Position numbers and translations under genes: made by a program
Source: Phenylobacterium sp.
Lineage (GTDB): Bacteria; Pseudomonadota; Alphaproteobacteria; Caulobacterales; Caulobacteraceae
NCBI GenBank assembly: GCA_004799545.1
Contig: SSMU01000005.1
Location: forward strand, 1-64,000
Direction of reading: 5' to 3'
DNA: 64,000 nucleotides
Notes under the pieces: generated by a model
Database searches by the model: none
What the model was told of the DNA's origin: nothing
Seen by the model: only the letters and a program-made list of their open reading frames with translations
Shown: positions 8,723 through 17,531 of the stretch, one piece after another
Position numbering within the stretch: position 1 is the stretch's first letter
Layout of the letters: the number at the start of each line of letters is the position of its first letter

Positions 8723-10162
8723 TCAGCCCTCGAGGTCGCGGCCGACCGTGGAGCCGGCGCGCAGGCGATCCAGCGCGTCGGCGGCGAGCCGGGTGAGCGA
8801 GGCCAGCCCCTGCTCGGTGAACACGTCGAAGGCGCCTTCCAGGGCCATCACCGCGGCGGCGCGGCCGGCCGGCTTGCCGGTGATGTCCATGCGGGCCTCG
8901 TAGAGGCGGGCCAGGTGCAGCTGGGAGAGCGCCCAGCCCACCGGGTCGCGGCGCGGCTGCAGGTTGGTCAGCTCGATCTTCAGCGCCGCCTCGGCGGCGT
9001 CCAGCACCGCAAGATCGCCGGTGAGCTCGGCCTGGCGGGCGAGGCACAGGGCGCGCGCCCCGGCGGCCAGGCCCCGCAGCGGCGAGGCGTCCAGCGCCTT
9101 CAGCACCAGGTTGGCGCGGTCGTAGCAGGTGACCGCCTGCTCGTAGGCGCGCGGCGCGGCGCTGGCCTCGCCCAGCCCCTGCAGGGCATGGCCGAGCGCG
9201 ATCTGGGTGCGCGCCCAGTCGAGCGGACTGTGGTCGCGGCCGACTTGGTCGAGGGCGGCGGTCAGGGTCGTGGAGCCGGCGGCCAGCGACTCCACGTCGC
9301 CAAGCATCTCGCCCCAGAGGGTCAGCACCTGGCCGCGCAGGGCTTCGGCGCGGGCCCAGGTGAGCGGCTCGTAGGCCGCGTCGAGCCGACTCGTCACAGC
9401 CGCGGCGTCGTCGAGGGCGGCGCGGAACAGGGTCACGTCCTTCAGCCGGGCGGCGAAGGCGCAGGTGAGGTCGGCGCGGGCGAGGCGGGCGTCGGCGGCC
9501 AGCGCCCGGGACGGCGTCGAGCGCCGGGCGATGCCGTCCAGCACGGCGATCGGGCCGGTGAAGCGGGCGGCGGCGGCGCGGGCGGCCTCGGCGTCGCCGA
9601 TCGGCAGGTCGCGGCGGCCCTCGATGGTCGCCAGGCCGATGTCGGCCAGGGCGGCGGCGAGGCCGCTGCGGGCGCTGGCCCGGGCGTCGCGGAAGGCGAC
9701 CTCGGCGGCGGCCTCCAGGCCCGGATCGCCGAACATCTCCGCCCCCATCAGGGCGCAGGCGGCCTGTTCGCAGCGGGCGCGGGCCCAGCCTTCCGGGCGG
9801 CGGCCGCTCTGGAACGCCGCGGCGGCGGCCTCGGCGCCGGCGGCGGCCTTGCGCAGGCTGGCGGCGTCGCCGGTGCGGCGGGCCACCTCGCGCCAGACCA
9901 GGGCGGCGTCGAGCCGGCGCTGGGCGCGGTCCTTGGCGCCGATCCGGCCGGCCGCGATGTCGGCGGCGCGGCCTTCCTGTCTCAGAAGATTGAGGTCGAG
10001 CAGTTCGAGCAGGGAGGTGTCGCCACCGGTCAGCCCGTCCTGGATGGCCTTGAGCCGCTCGGGCGCCAAGCGCCGGAAGATTTCCCCCAACCCGAACATC
10101 GCGCCGCTCCCGCCCTGCCGCCGTCCCGGGATGAGACGACGGCCGAGCGTCTTGAACGACAT
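8723..10162 (-). CDS. TPR-like helical-repeat protein, hypothetical
   Basis: About 479 residues if it starts at MSFKTLG (10162), 458 if at MFGLGEI (10099); the latter has GGGAG at fair spacing, the former begins next to AT-rich promoter-like DNA. The body is almost all alpha-helical with repeating Ala/Leu-rich units resembling degenerate TPRs (for example WARTQIALGHALQGLGE). No catalytic motif is visible. A direct repeat TTACGTCTT lies just upstream, on the minus strand, near 10175-10200. The open frame runs on to 12235, but that extension is a shadow of prfC. Confidence 0.65.
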   Translation of the reverse strand: MSFKTLGRRLIPGRRQGGSGAMFGLGEIFRRLAPERLKAIQDGLTGGDTSLLELLDLNLLRQEGRAADIAAGRIGAKDRAQRRLDAALVWREVARRTGDAASLRKAAAGAEAAAAAFQSGRRPEGWARARCEQAACALMGAEMFGDPGLEAAAEVAFRDARASARSGLAAALADIGLATIEGRRDLPIGDAEAARAAAARFTGPIAVLDGIARRSTPSRALAADARLARADLTCAFAARLKDVTLFRAALDDAAAVTSRLDAAYEPLTWARAEALRGQVLTLWGEMLGDVESLAAGSTTLTAALDQVGRDHSPLDWARTQIALGHALQGLGEASAAPRAYEQAVTCYDRANLVLKALDASPLRGLAAGARALCLARQAELTGDLAVLDAAEAALKIELTNLQPRRDPVGWALSQLHLARLYEARMDITGKPAGRAAAVMALEGAFDVFTEQGLASLTRLAADALDRLRAGSTVGRDLEG

Positions 10163-10269
10163 CAGCAAAGCCGGAGCCGAAGACGTAAACAAGACGTAAA
10201 TTTCCCACGCAGGGTTAACGAAAGCTAACAGCTCCCCTGTAAAGCGCAGGACGGGCGGGCGTTCCTCAG

Positions 10270-10390
10270 TTCCTCCCCGCAGGGGGAGGTGGTCCGGAGG
10301 ACCGGAGGGGGTTGAGAGGCAGGGCGGCCGAGGTTCGCGGACTTCAACCCCCTCAGTCGCTTCGCGACAGCTCCCCCTGAGGGGAGCATC
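10270..10390. repeat. palindromic intergenic repeat, copy B (inverted)
   Basis: Same element as at 2986-3105, in the opposite orientation. It begins CTCCCCGCAGGGGGAG and ends CTCCCCCTGAGGGGAGCATC; the inner blocks AGGGGGTTGA and TCAACCCCCTC face each other. The right arm, read in reverse complement, is nearly identical to the left arm of copy A. It sits between prfC and the TPR-like gene and may serve as terminator for upstream transcription. Confidence 0.8.
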
Positions 10391-10398
10391 TGAGGAGG

Positions 10399-11997
10399 CT
10401 AGGCCCGCTCCTTGGACCGCTCGAAGCGGACGTCGGGGTAGCGTTCGGCCACGTAGCCCAGCTCCCAGGACGACTTGGCGAGGAACACCGGCTGGTCGTC
10501 GATGTCGACGGCCATGGCCCCGCGGTGCTTGCCGGCGAAGTCCTCGAGCACCGCCTTGTCCCCGCCCAGCCAGCGCGCCTCGGCGTAGGGGCTGGGCTCG
10601 AAGAGCACGTCGAGCTGGTACTCGTTGGCCAGGCGGTCGGCCATCACCTCGAACTGCAGCTGGCCCACGGCCCCGACGATGAAATCGGCGCCAAGCACCG
10701 GCCGGAACAGCTGGGTCACCCCCTCCTCCGCCAGGCCTTCCAGGGCCTTCTTGAGGTGCTTGGCCTTCAGCGGGTCCTTGACCCGCACCCGCTGCAGGAT
10801 CTCCGGGGCGAAGTTGGGCAGGCCCGCGAACCGCAGGGTCCCGCTCTCCGACAGGCTGTCGCCGACCCGCAGGACGCCATGGTTGGGGATGCCGATGACG
10901 TCGCCGGCGTAGGCCTCCTCCGCCAGCTCGCGGTCGGAGGCGAAGAACATCACCGGCGCATTGACCGACAGCTGGCGGCCGGTGTTCTGCACCTTCAGCT
11001 TCATGCCGCGGGAGAACTTGCCGGACGCCAGCCTGAGGAAGGCGATGCGGTCCCGGTGGTTGGGGTCCATGTTCGCCTGGATCTTGAAGATGAAGCCGGA
11101 GACCTCGCGGTCGCCGGGCTCGACGAGGATCGGCTCGCCGGCCTTGGTGGCCTTCACCGCCTTGGGCGCCGGCGCATAGGTCCCCAGGCCCTCCAGCAGC
11201 TGGTCGACGCCGAAGTGGCGCAGCGCCGAGCCGAAGAACACCGGGGTCATGTGGCCTTCCAGGAAGGACTGTGGATCGAACGGCTTGGAGGCTTCCTGAA
11301 CCAGGGCCGCGCCCTCCTCCACCTCGGCCTGCTCGTCGGCGTCCAGGTAGGCGGCCAGCGAATTGCCGTCCATGGCCACCGGCGCGGGGTGACCCTCCTC
11401 GACGTCCGAGCCCTTCTTGCGGAAGGGGATGAACTGCCGGCGCTGCAGATCGACCATCCCCCTGAACCGCCCGCCCGATCCGGCCGGCCAGTAGAGCGGC
11501 GCGGGATCGAGGGCCAGCTTGGCGGCGATCTCGTCCAGCAGCTCGATGGGGTCCTGCGCCTCGCGGTCCATCTTGTTGATGAAGGTGATGATCGGGATGT
11601 CGCGCAGCCGGCAGACCTCGAACAGCTTCAGGGTCTGCGGCTCGATCCCCTTGGCGGCGTCCAGCACCATCACCGCGGCGTCGGCGGCGGTCAGCGTGCG
11701 GTAGGTGTCCTCCGAGAAGTCCTCGTGGCCGGGCGTGTCCAAGAGGTCGAACACCAGGCCGTCGTGGTCGAAGGTCATCACCGAGGCGGAGACCGAGATG
11801 CCCCGCTCGCGCTCGATCTTCATCCAGTCGGAGCGGGTGCGGCGGTTCTCGCCGCGGGCCCGCACCGCCCCGGCCGCGCGGATCGCCCCGCCGGCCAGGA
11901 GCAGGTTCTCCGTCAAGGTGGTCTTGCCGGCGTCCGGGTGGGAGATGATCGCGAAGGCGCGGCGGCGCGCGGCCTCGGCGGCGGGAGAGGTAGCCAT
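10399..11997 (-). CDS. prfC: peptide chain release factor 3
   Basis: About 532 residues, normal length for RF3. The N-terminus has the GTPase P-loop SHPDAGKTT (about 19-27), then DTPGHEDFSEDTYRTL and FINKMDREAQDP (NKMD box), followed by the beta-barrel and RF3-specific C-terminal domain (QLQFEVMADRLANEYQ). RF3 recycles RF1/RF2 from terminated ribosomes. It is transcribed leftward, apparently alone; the ligase gene ends 30 bp upstream on the same strand, so cotranscription is possible. Confidence 0.93.
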   Translation of the reverse strand: MATSPAAEAARRRAFAIISHPDAGKTTLTENLLLAGGAIRAAGAVRARGENRRTRSDWMKIERERGISVSASVMTFDHDGLVFDLLDTPGHEDFSEDTYRTLTAADAAVMVLDAAKGIEPQTLKLFEVCRLRDIPIITFINKMDREAQDPIELLDEIAAKLALDPAPLYWPAGSGGRFRGMVDLQRRQFIPFRKKGSDVEEGHPAPVAMDGNSLAAYLDADEQAEVEEGAALVQEASKPFDPQSFLEGHMTPVFFGSALRHFGVDQLLEGLGTYAPAPKAVKATKAGEPILVEPGDREVSGFIFKIQANMDPNHRDRIAFLRLASGKFSRGMKLKVQNTGRQLSVNAPVMFFASDRELAEEAYAGDVIGIPNHGVLRVGDSLSESGTLRFAGLPNFAPEILQRVRVKDPLKAKHLKKALEGLAEEGVTQLFRPVLGADFIVGAVGQLQFEVMADRLANEYQLDVLFEPSPYAEARWLGGDKAVLEDFAGKHRGAMAVDIDDQPVFLAKSSWELGYVAERYPDVRFERSKERA

Positions 11998-12027
11998 GGG
12001 CGGCGGGGCTTAGCGTGGCGCGCGCGG

Positions 12028-13098
12028 TTAGGCAAACGGCCCATCTGCAGCACGCCAGCCCGTCATCGCCACGATCTGCTCCGGCGCGGCTTCGGCGCGG
12101 AGCTGGGCCAGGGTGCATTGGCGGGGCGCCTTGTCGGGGCGGAAGCGGATCAGCTTGGTCCCGTGGCGGAAGCGGTCGCCGGTGACGTGGTCGTAGCGGA
12201 CCTCGACGACCAGCTCGGGTTCCAGCGGCGTCCATTCGCTGGAGCGGCCGCTCGACCAGCGGCTGGGGCCGCCGGGCGCGTCGCCGGTGAAGCCCGCGCC
12301 GCCGGCGAGCTTTTCCAGACGCTTCGTGAGCGCGGCGCGTTCGGCGTCGGTGATCGTGGAGGTGAAGCCCACGTGATCGAGCTTGCCTTCCGCATCGTAG
12401 AGGCCGAGCAGCAGGGAGCCCACCAGCCGGCTGTCGTGCTCATAGCGGAAGCCGCCCACCACGCAGTCGGCGGTGCGCATGCGCTTGATCTTCAGCATGG
12501 CGCGCTCGCCCGGCTGATAGGGGTCGTCCAGCCGCTTGGCGACCACGCCATCGAGGGCGGCGCCCACCGCGGCCAGCCACCTGCGCGCCTGGGCCGGGTC
12601 GTCGGTTCCGGGCGAGAGGCTGACCCGCTCCGGCGCGCCGAACCGCTTGAACAGGGCCTCCAGCTCAGTGCGGCGCCGGGTCAGCGGGGCGTCCACGAGA
12701 CTCTTGCCGCGGGCGTCCAGCAGGCAGTCGAACAGCACCAGGGAAGCTGGGGTCTCGGCGGCGAGCTTCCGCACCCGGCTCTCGGCCGGATGCAGGCGCA
12801 TCTGCAGGGCGTCGAAGGACAGTTCGCCGCCCACCGCGATGGTCAGCTCGCCATCGACCACAAAGCGGTCGACCGGCAGGGATCGCAGCATCTCGACCAC
12901 GTCCGGGAAAAACCGGCCCAGCGGCTTGCCGGACTTGGCCTTCAGCTCGACCTGGTCCCCGGCCCGGAACGCCAGGCACCGGAAGCCGTCCCACTTGGGC
13001 TCGAACCGCCAGCCCTCGCCCGCGGGCAGGTCGGCCGTGAGCTTGGCCTCCATGGGCGCGAGGTCGAGCGGCACGGCGAGGTCGGCGAGGCTGGACAT
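12028..13098 (-). CDS. ATP-dependent DNA ligase (LigC/LigD-ligase type)
   Basis: About 356 residues. The nucleotidyltransferase motif EPKWDGFR puts the adenylated lysine at residue 35; downstream VVDGEL, LFDCL, DGVVAKR and KIKRMRTADCVV are motifs III-V. A C-terminal OB domain follows (EPELVVEVRYDHVTGDRFRHG). Length and motifs match stand-alone LigC or the ligase part of LigD used in non-homologous end joining; no polymerase or phosphoesterase domain and no Ku gene is present here. The DUF1491 gene lies 21 bp upstream on the same strand. Confidence 0.88.
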   Translation of the reverse strand: MSSLADLAVPLDLAPMEAKLTADLPAGEGWRFEPKWDGFRCLAFRAGDQVELKAKSGKPLGRFFPDVVEMLRSLPVDRFVVDGELTIAVGGELSFDALQMRLHPAESRVRKLAAETPASLVLFDCLLDARGKSLVDAPLTRRRTELEALFKRFGAPERVSLSPGTDDPAQARRWLAAVGAALDGVVAKRLDDPYQPGERAMLKIKRMRTADCVVGGFRYEHDSRLVGSLLLGLYDAEGKLDHVGFTSTITDAERAALTKRLEKLAGGAGFTGDAPGGPSRWSSGRSSEWTPLEPELVVEVRYDHVTGDRFRHGTKLIRFRPDKAPRQCTLAQLRAEAAPEQIVAMTGWRAADGPFA

Positions 13099-13119
13099 AT
13101 GAGCCCAATCTCCGGGCCT

Positions 13120-13452
13120 TCAGCCGCGTTCCACCGGCTCGGTGAGGAAGTGGCGGCCCTGCCGGTCGTCGATCTCCACCACCCAGACGTCGGGGTCGAT
13201 GCGCGCCGCGCGCTCGATGTAGCGGTCGAGGTCGGGCTCCTGGTCGGAGGGGGCGGGCTGCATCCAGATCCGCTCGCCGTCCAGCCGGGTGGCTTCGGCG
13301 TAGAGGTGGGCCGTGCCGTCGGTGCGGTTGAGCGCCTTGACCAGCACCGCGCCGGCCCGCGGATCGCCCTTGCGCGCCACCACGCCGAAGGCGCCGCCCA
13401 GCTCGGCGCGGCGGATCAGGGCGGTGACCCAGATGTCGGTGGAGAGCAGCAT
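13120..13452 (-). CDS. DUF1491 family protein
   Basis: About 110 residues. Sequence such as STDIWVTALIRRAE, GDPRAGAVLVKALNR and DPDVWVVEIDDRQGRHFL is characteristic of this small alphaproteobacterial family of unknown function. It is the first gene of a likely two-gene unit with the DNA ligase. Confidence 0.78.
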   Translation of the reverse strand: MLLSTDIWVTALIRRAELGGAFGVVARKGDPRAGAVLVKALNRTDGTAHLYAEATRLDGERIWMQPAPSDQEPDLDRYIERAARIDPDVWVVEIDDRQGRHFLTEPVERG

Positions 13453-13624
13453 TAGGGAACCATCGCCGACGCGGGCGGCCGTGTCACCTATGGGGACCCT
13501 TGAGCGCTGGGCATCGCTTAACCACGCCTGTTCACCACGCCTCCTAACCGGGGCGAAACCCCGTCGCGGTTACACCCCCGCAAGGCCCGGCGTTCGTAGG
13601 GCTGCAACGAGAACTAGAAGACGC

Positions 13625-14527
13625 ATGTCGAGCACGCGCATCAATGCGCGGCCGGCGTCTCGGTGGATGGGGTTGTTGGGCGCGGCGGTGGTCGTCGCGC
13701 CGGCTGTCGCGCATGCGCAGCCGTTGGACCTGTTCTACGAGCGTACGGTCATGAAGGCCGCGGATTCCCGGTGCGATCTGTTCGCTCCGGACGTCGCCCA
13801 GGCCTTGGCCGCCGCCGCCGCCCAGGCCAAGGGGGCGGCGCTGCGCTCGGGCGTCAGCGCGGACGCGCTCAACGCCATCGACCGGGCGGCCCGCCTGAAG
13901 GCCGCCGAGACCGACTGCCACGCGCCCGACATGGTCACCGCCGCCAGCCGCGTGAAGCAGGCCTTCCTCGGCTTCTCGCGGATCGGCCGGATCACCTATC
14001 CCGGCGACGTGGCCGCCTGGCAGGCCGACCGCCTGGACGGGCCGGGCAGCCCGTGGCGCCTCAGGCAAGACGCGGTGTTCGGCGCCGACCGCATGAGCTT
14101 CGGCCTGGCCGGCCACGGTGGCCTCGGCGCCCTGATCGCGGTGGCCCGCTTCGCCGACGGCGACATCCCCTATGGCGCGCGCCTGGTGCTGCGCGACACC
14201 AACCGCAGCTTCGGCCCCTACCTCGACCGCCCCGCGGCCGGTCCCACGGCGGGCCTGCCCTTGACCAAGCGCCTGCCGCCGGCCGGCGCCCTGACCGGCA
14301 TATTGGCCGAGGCCCGCAGCCGGGCGGGCGGCGACCTGATGGCGAGCAGCGAGAACGGCTGGGCCTTCCGCTTCCCGTCCACGGCGATCCGGGCGCTGGC
14401 GGCGCTGGATCCGCGCGAGGCGGTGGCGGTGGAGTTCCTGTTCCCCGGCGACCGGGTGCGGCGGGCCTATGTTGAGGTTGGCGACTTCGCCGCCGGCCAG
14501 GCCTTCGTGCAGATGGCCTCGCGCTAG
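13625..14527 (+). CDS. exported hypothetical protein
   Basis: About 300 residues. The ATG at 13625 precedes a basic N-region and hydrophobic core ending AVAHAQP, a signal peptide. The mature protein is Ala-rich, with helices around 40-100 and a beta-richer second half. No family recognised. The 170-bp upstream gap carries a hairpin CGGGG-CGAAA-CCCCG and a duplicated ACCACGCCT. The next gene starts 37 bp after its stop. Confidence 0.65.
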   Translation: MSSTRINARPASRWMGLLGAAVVVAPAVAHAQPLDLFYERTVMKAADSRCDLFAPDVAQALAAAAAQAKGAALRSGVSADALNAIDRAARLKAAETDCHAPDMVTAASRVKQAFLGFSRIGRITYPGDVAAWQADRLDGPGSPWRLRQDAVFGADRMSFGLAGHGGLGALIAVARFADGDIPYGARLVLRDTNRSFGPYLDRPAAGPTAGLPLTKRLPPAGALTGILAEARSRAGGDLMASSENGWAFRFPSTAIRALAALDPREAVAVEFLFPGDRVRRAYVEVGDFAAGQAFVQMASR

Positions 14528-14564
14528 ATTGCGCCGCGGCGGCCGGACGGCGATAAGCCGATCC

Positions 14565-15638
14565 GTGACCGACGCCCCTGCCTCGCGGACCCTGTCCGCC
14601 CCCGATCTCTACGACCGCGCGCTGGCCGTCGCCGACCAGGGCCGTCCGGAGGAGGCCGAGGGCCTGCTGCGCACCGCGCTCAAGGTCGGCCAGACGCCGG
14701 CCATGCTGGTGACCCTGGGCGTGCTGCTGGAGCAGCAACGGCGGTTCGACGAGGCGCGGGCGGTGTTCCGCGCGGCGGTGGCGGTGGCGCCGGACGAGCC
14801 GCGGCTGAACCTGCCCCTGGCGATCAACCTGCTGCGCGCCGGCAAGTACGACGAGGGCCTCAGGCTCTACGAGCACCGCGAGGTGAAGATCACCGCGGCG
14901 ATGAGCGGCCGCCCGCAGCTGCCCTATCCCGAATGGACCGGCGGGCCGGTCGGCTCGCTGCTGGTCCTGCCCGAGCAGGGGCTGGGCGACGAGATGATGT
15001 TCAACCGCTACGTCCCCCTGCTGAAGGCGCGGGGAATCGAGGTCACCCTGCTCTGCCGCCCGCAGCTGGCCCGGCTGTTCGCGCCGCTGGGGGTCAGGCT
15101 CATGCCGTTGGGGCCCAAGGTGGATGTGCCGCGTTGCGAGGCCTGGACGCTGGCTGCGTCCCTCCCCCTGCAGTTCGGAACGACAGCGTCCACCGTGCCC
15201 GATCCGGCCTATCTGGCGGGCGGGGCGGGCGGTTCGGGGATCGGCTTCGTGGGCGCCGGCAGTCCCGGCCACACGAGCAACGGCATCCGCTCAATACCGG
15301 AAGACCTGATCGCCGAGGTGCGCGGCTGGCCGGGCGTGGTCGGCCTGCAGCCCGAGGAGATTGGCGGCGTCGACTTCGAGGGCGCGCGGCAGGTGATCGA
15401 AGGCCTGGAGCTGGTGCTCACCGTCGACACCGCCGTGGCCCATCTGGCCGGCGCCATGGGCAAGCCCTGCTGGGTGATGCTGGCCTATGCCTGCGACTGG
15501 CGCTGGGGCGAGCGTGGCCCGCACAGCGCCTGGTATCCGGCGGCGCGGCTGTTCCGCCAGCCCCGGCCGGGCGACTGGGCGAGCGTCCTGGCGGCGGTGA
15601 AGGCGGCGCTCGCGGCCGAGGGGATCGGCCAGCCCTAG
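14565..15638 (+). CDS. TPR protein with glycosyltransferase-9-like domain
   Basis: About 357 residues from the GTG at 14565 (VTDAPAS). Residues about 15-110 are TPR-like helices (LYDRALAVADQGRPEEAEGLL). From about 120 the sequence resembles the heptosyltransferase/GT-B C-terminal part often fused to TPRs: LLVLPEQGLGDEMMFNRYVP, then VLTVDTAVAHLAGAMGKPCWV and a late WYPAARLFRQP. Such proteins are inferred sugar transferases acting on cell-surface or protein substrates, unproven here. Its stop overlaps the stop of the convergent kinase gene by 4 bp. Confidence 0.75.
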   Translation: MTDAPASRTLSAPDLYDRALAVADQGRPEEAEGLLRTALKVGQTPAMLVTLGVLLEQQRRFDEARAVFRAAVAVAPDEPRLNLPLAINLLRAGKYDEGLRLYEHREVKITAAMSGRPQLPYPEWTGGPVGSLLVLPEQGLGDEMMFNRYVPLLKARGIEVTLLCRPQLARLFAPLGVRLMPLGPKVDVPRCEAWTLAASLPLQFGTTASTVPDPAYLAGGAGGSGIGFVGAGSPGHTSNGIRSIPEDLIAEVRGWPGVVGLQPEEIGGVDFEGARQVIEGLELVLTVDTAVAHLAGAMGKPCWVMLAYACDWRWGERGPHSAWYPAARLFRQPRPGDWASVLAAVKAALAAEGIGQP

Positions 15639-17323
15639 CCGCCGGCGACCTCGGCGGCGAGGCGGGCGGGTTCGGGGGCCGGGGCCAGCACCGGCATGCG
15701 GACGGTGACGGTGGTGCCCTCGCCCACCGTGCTTTCCAGGGTCATCTCGCCGCCGTGCAGCTCGGCGAAGGCGCGGACCAGGGAGAGGCCGAGGCCCGAG
15801 CCCGCCGCCCGCTGGTCGGCGTCGCCGGCCTGTTCGAAGGGCTGGCCGAGGCGTCCGAGGTCGCCGGCGGCGATGCCGACGCCGGTGTCGGAGACGACGA
15901 TCTCCAGCGCCTCGCCCGCCGCCTGGACGATGAGGGTCACCGACCCGCTGCGGGGGGTGAACTTGAGCGCGTTGGAGACCAGGTTGAGCGCGATCTGCTT
16001 GATCGCCCGGCGGTCGGCCTCCACCTCGAGCGGCTCTCCGGGCAGGATGCCGCGCAGGGTCACGCCGGCCCGCTCGGCCTGGCCGCGCATCAGGCGGATC
16101 ACCGCGCTCACCGCCTCGCGGGCGTCGAACGCCTCGCGGGTCAGCTCGAACCGCTCGGCCTCGATCTTCGACATGTCGAGGATGTCGTTGATCAGCTCCA
16201 GCAGGTGGGAGCCGGCGTCGTGCACCAGGTCGGCGTATTCGGCGTAGCGATCGCTCAGCGGGCCGAACAGCCGCTGCCGCATGATGTCGGAGAAGCCCAT
16301 GATGGCGTTGAGCGGGGTGCGCAGCTCATGGCTCATATTGGCCAGGAAGCGCGACTTGCCGGCGTTCTGCGCCTCCGCCGAGACACGCGCCTCGTCGAGG
16401 GCGGCTTCGCGGGCCCGCTCCGCCCGGGCGTCCCGGAGCGCCGCGGCGATGCGGATCGAGTTCATCCGGCGCAGCGACAACACGCACCAGCCCTGGCTGT
16501 CGTGGTCGGGCGTGAAGCCGATCTCCGCCGAACCGTCGGCCACCGCCAGCTGCAGCGCCGCCTCGACCTGCGGGCGCTCGTCGGGGGCGACCAGGTCGCT
16601 GAAATTGCGGTCGACGACGTCGCGCAGCTGCAATCCGAGCGGCGGCTGGCCGAACGCCTCCAGGATGCGGCCGCCCGGATAGAGCGACAGCAGGAGCTGC
16701 GGCTGGAAGGCCAGCACCTCGCGCAGGCCGAGCTCGACGTCGTCGCGCTCCAGGTCCTGGTGGCGGATGGCGACGTGCAGGGCCACGAAGCCGGCGCCGA
16801 GGCCCAACGCGGCGGTGGCCAGCGCCAGCAGGCTGAGCCAGGGCGCGGCGGCGGCGGCCGCCACGGGAAGCGGCAGCAGCAGGCTGGCCAGCGCCGCTGC
16901 GCCGGTCGCGCCCACCGCCAGGGCCGCGCCGAGCGGCAGGTTCTGCGCCTTGCGATAGGCCGCGGTGGCGGCCAGCGGGGCCAGGCACCAGACCGCCAGC
17001 GGCCCGGTGATCCCGCCGGTGAGCAGGCTGGCCGCGACGCCGGCCATGGCCCAGATGACGATGGCGGCGGCCTGCGCCCCTTCGGAGCCGGCGTCGGCCA
17101 GGGTTGCGCCCAGCACCGCGGCCCCGCCGCCCACGCCCAGAGCCACGACCTCGACGCCCGGCGCGATCATGTGGCGGGCCAGGAGGACGCCCGCGGTGAC
17201 GCCCACCGCCGCGGCCCAGGCCAGGTGCCAGAGCACCGAGAAGCGCCGTTCGCGGGCCAGCGCCCGCGCCCGTCTGGCGCCCTTCGATCTCCTGCCGGAT
17301 TGGGCCAGGACCCTCACCTCCAC
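15635..17323 (-). CDS. divJ: membrane sensor histidine kinase, DivJ-like
   Basis: About 562 residues. The N-terminal 190 residues hold about six hydrophobic segments; a short PAS-like part follows (LYPGGRILEAFGQPPLGL), then HisKA with FLANMSHELRTPLNAIMGFS (phospho-His in SHELRTP), and a HATPase with N-box LVSNALKF, G1 DTGVGI and G2 GSGLGLSL. In Caulobacter DivJ has this layout and phosphorylates DivK and PleD at the stalked pole. PleC-type kinases share the HisKA sequence, so the name is probable rather than proven. Divergent from a second kinase at 17532. Confidence 0.6.
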   Translation of the reverse strand: MEVRVLAQSGRRSKGARRARALARERRFSVLWHLAWAAAVGVTAGVLLARHMIAPGVEVVALGVGGGAAVLGATLADAGSEGAQAAAIVIWAMAGVAASLLTGGITGPLAVWCLAPLAATAAYRKAQNLPLGAALAVGATGAAALASLLLPLPVAAAAAAPWLSLLALATAALGLGAGFVALHVAIRHQDLERDDVELGLREVLAFQPQLLLSLYPGGRILEAFGQPPLGLQLRDVVDRNFSDLVAPDERPQVEAALQLAVADGSAEIGFTPDHDSQGWCVLSLRRMNSIRIAAALRDARAERAREAALDEARVSAEAQNAGKSRFLANMSHELRTPLNAIMGFSDIMRQRLFGPLSDRYAEYADLVHDAGSHLLELINDILDMSKIEAERFELTREAFDAREAVSAVIRLMRGQAERAGVTLRGILPGEPLEVEADRRAIKQIALNLVSNALKFTPRSGSVTLIVQAAGEALEIVVSDTGVGIAAGDLGRLGQPFEQAGDADQRAAGSGLGLSLVRAFAELHGGEMTLESTVGEGTTVTVRMPVLAPAPEPARLAAEVAGG

Positions 17324-17531
17324 GTATCCGCGCCGGTTGCGGACGCCCGCAGCTTAGCGGCCAAGGCGAGTCCGGGTAAGACGCCTCGCCTGCCACGCGA
17401 CCTTTGACGCACCCTAGAGCGCGCGCCGCAAAAGAGGAGGCCGGATTTGCGGCGTATCGCGGGTGGAAACTGAATCGTAAGCGCCTGGCGGCAAACTGCC
17501 GGTCTCCGAAGCGAAGGCCCGAGCCTCGACG

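Noticed and set aside
8723..12235. Very long minus-strand open frame (1,170 codons) across several genes
   Set aside because: Its upstream part is the shadow of prfC in another frame; only the section after about 10162 codes for a plausible protein. High G+C content makes such frames common.
10525..13455. Plus-strand open frame of about 976 codons
   Set aside because: It is antisense to prfC, the ligase and DUF1491, which have clear family motifs.
14933..17407. Plus-strand open frame of about 824 codons
   Set aside because: Antisense to the histidine kinase and out of frame with the glycosyltransferase-like gene; Arg/Gly/Ala-rich shadow composition.
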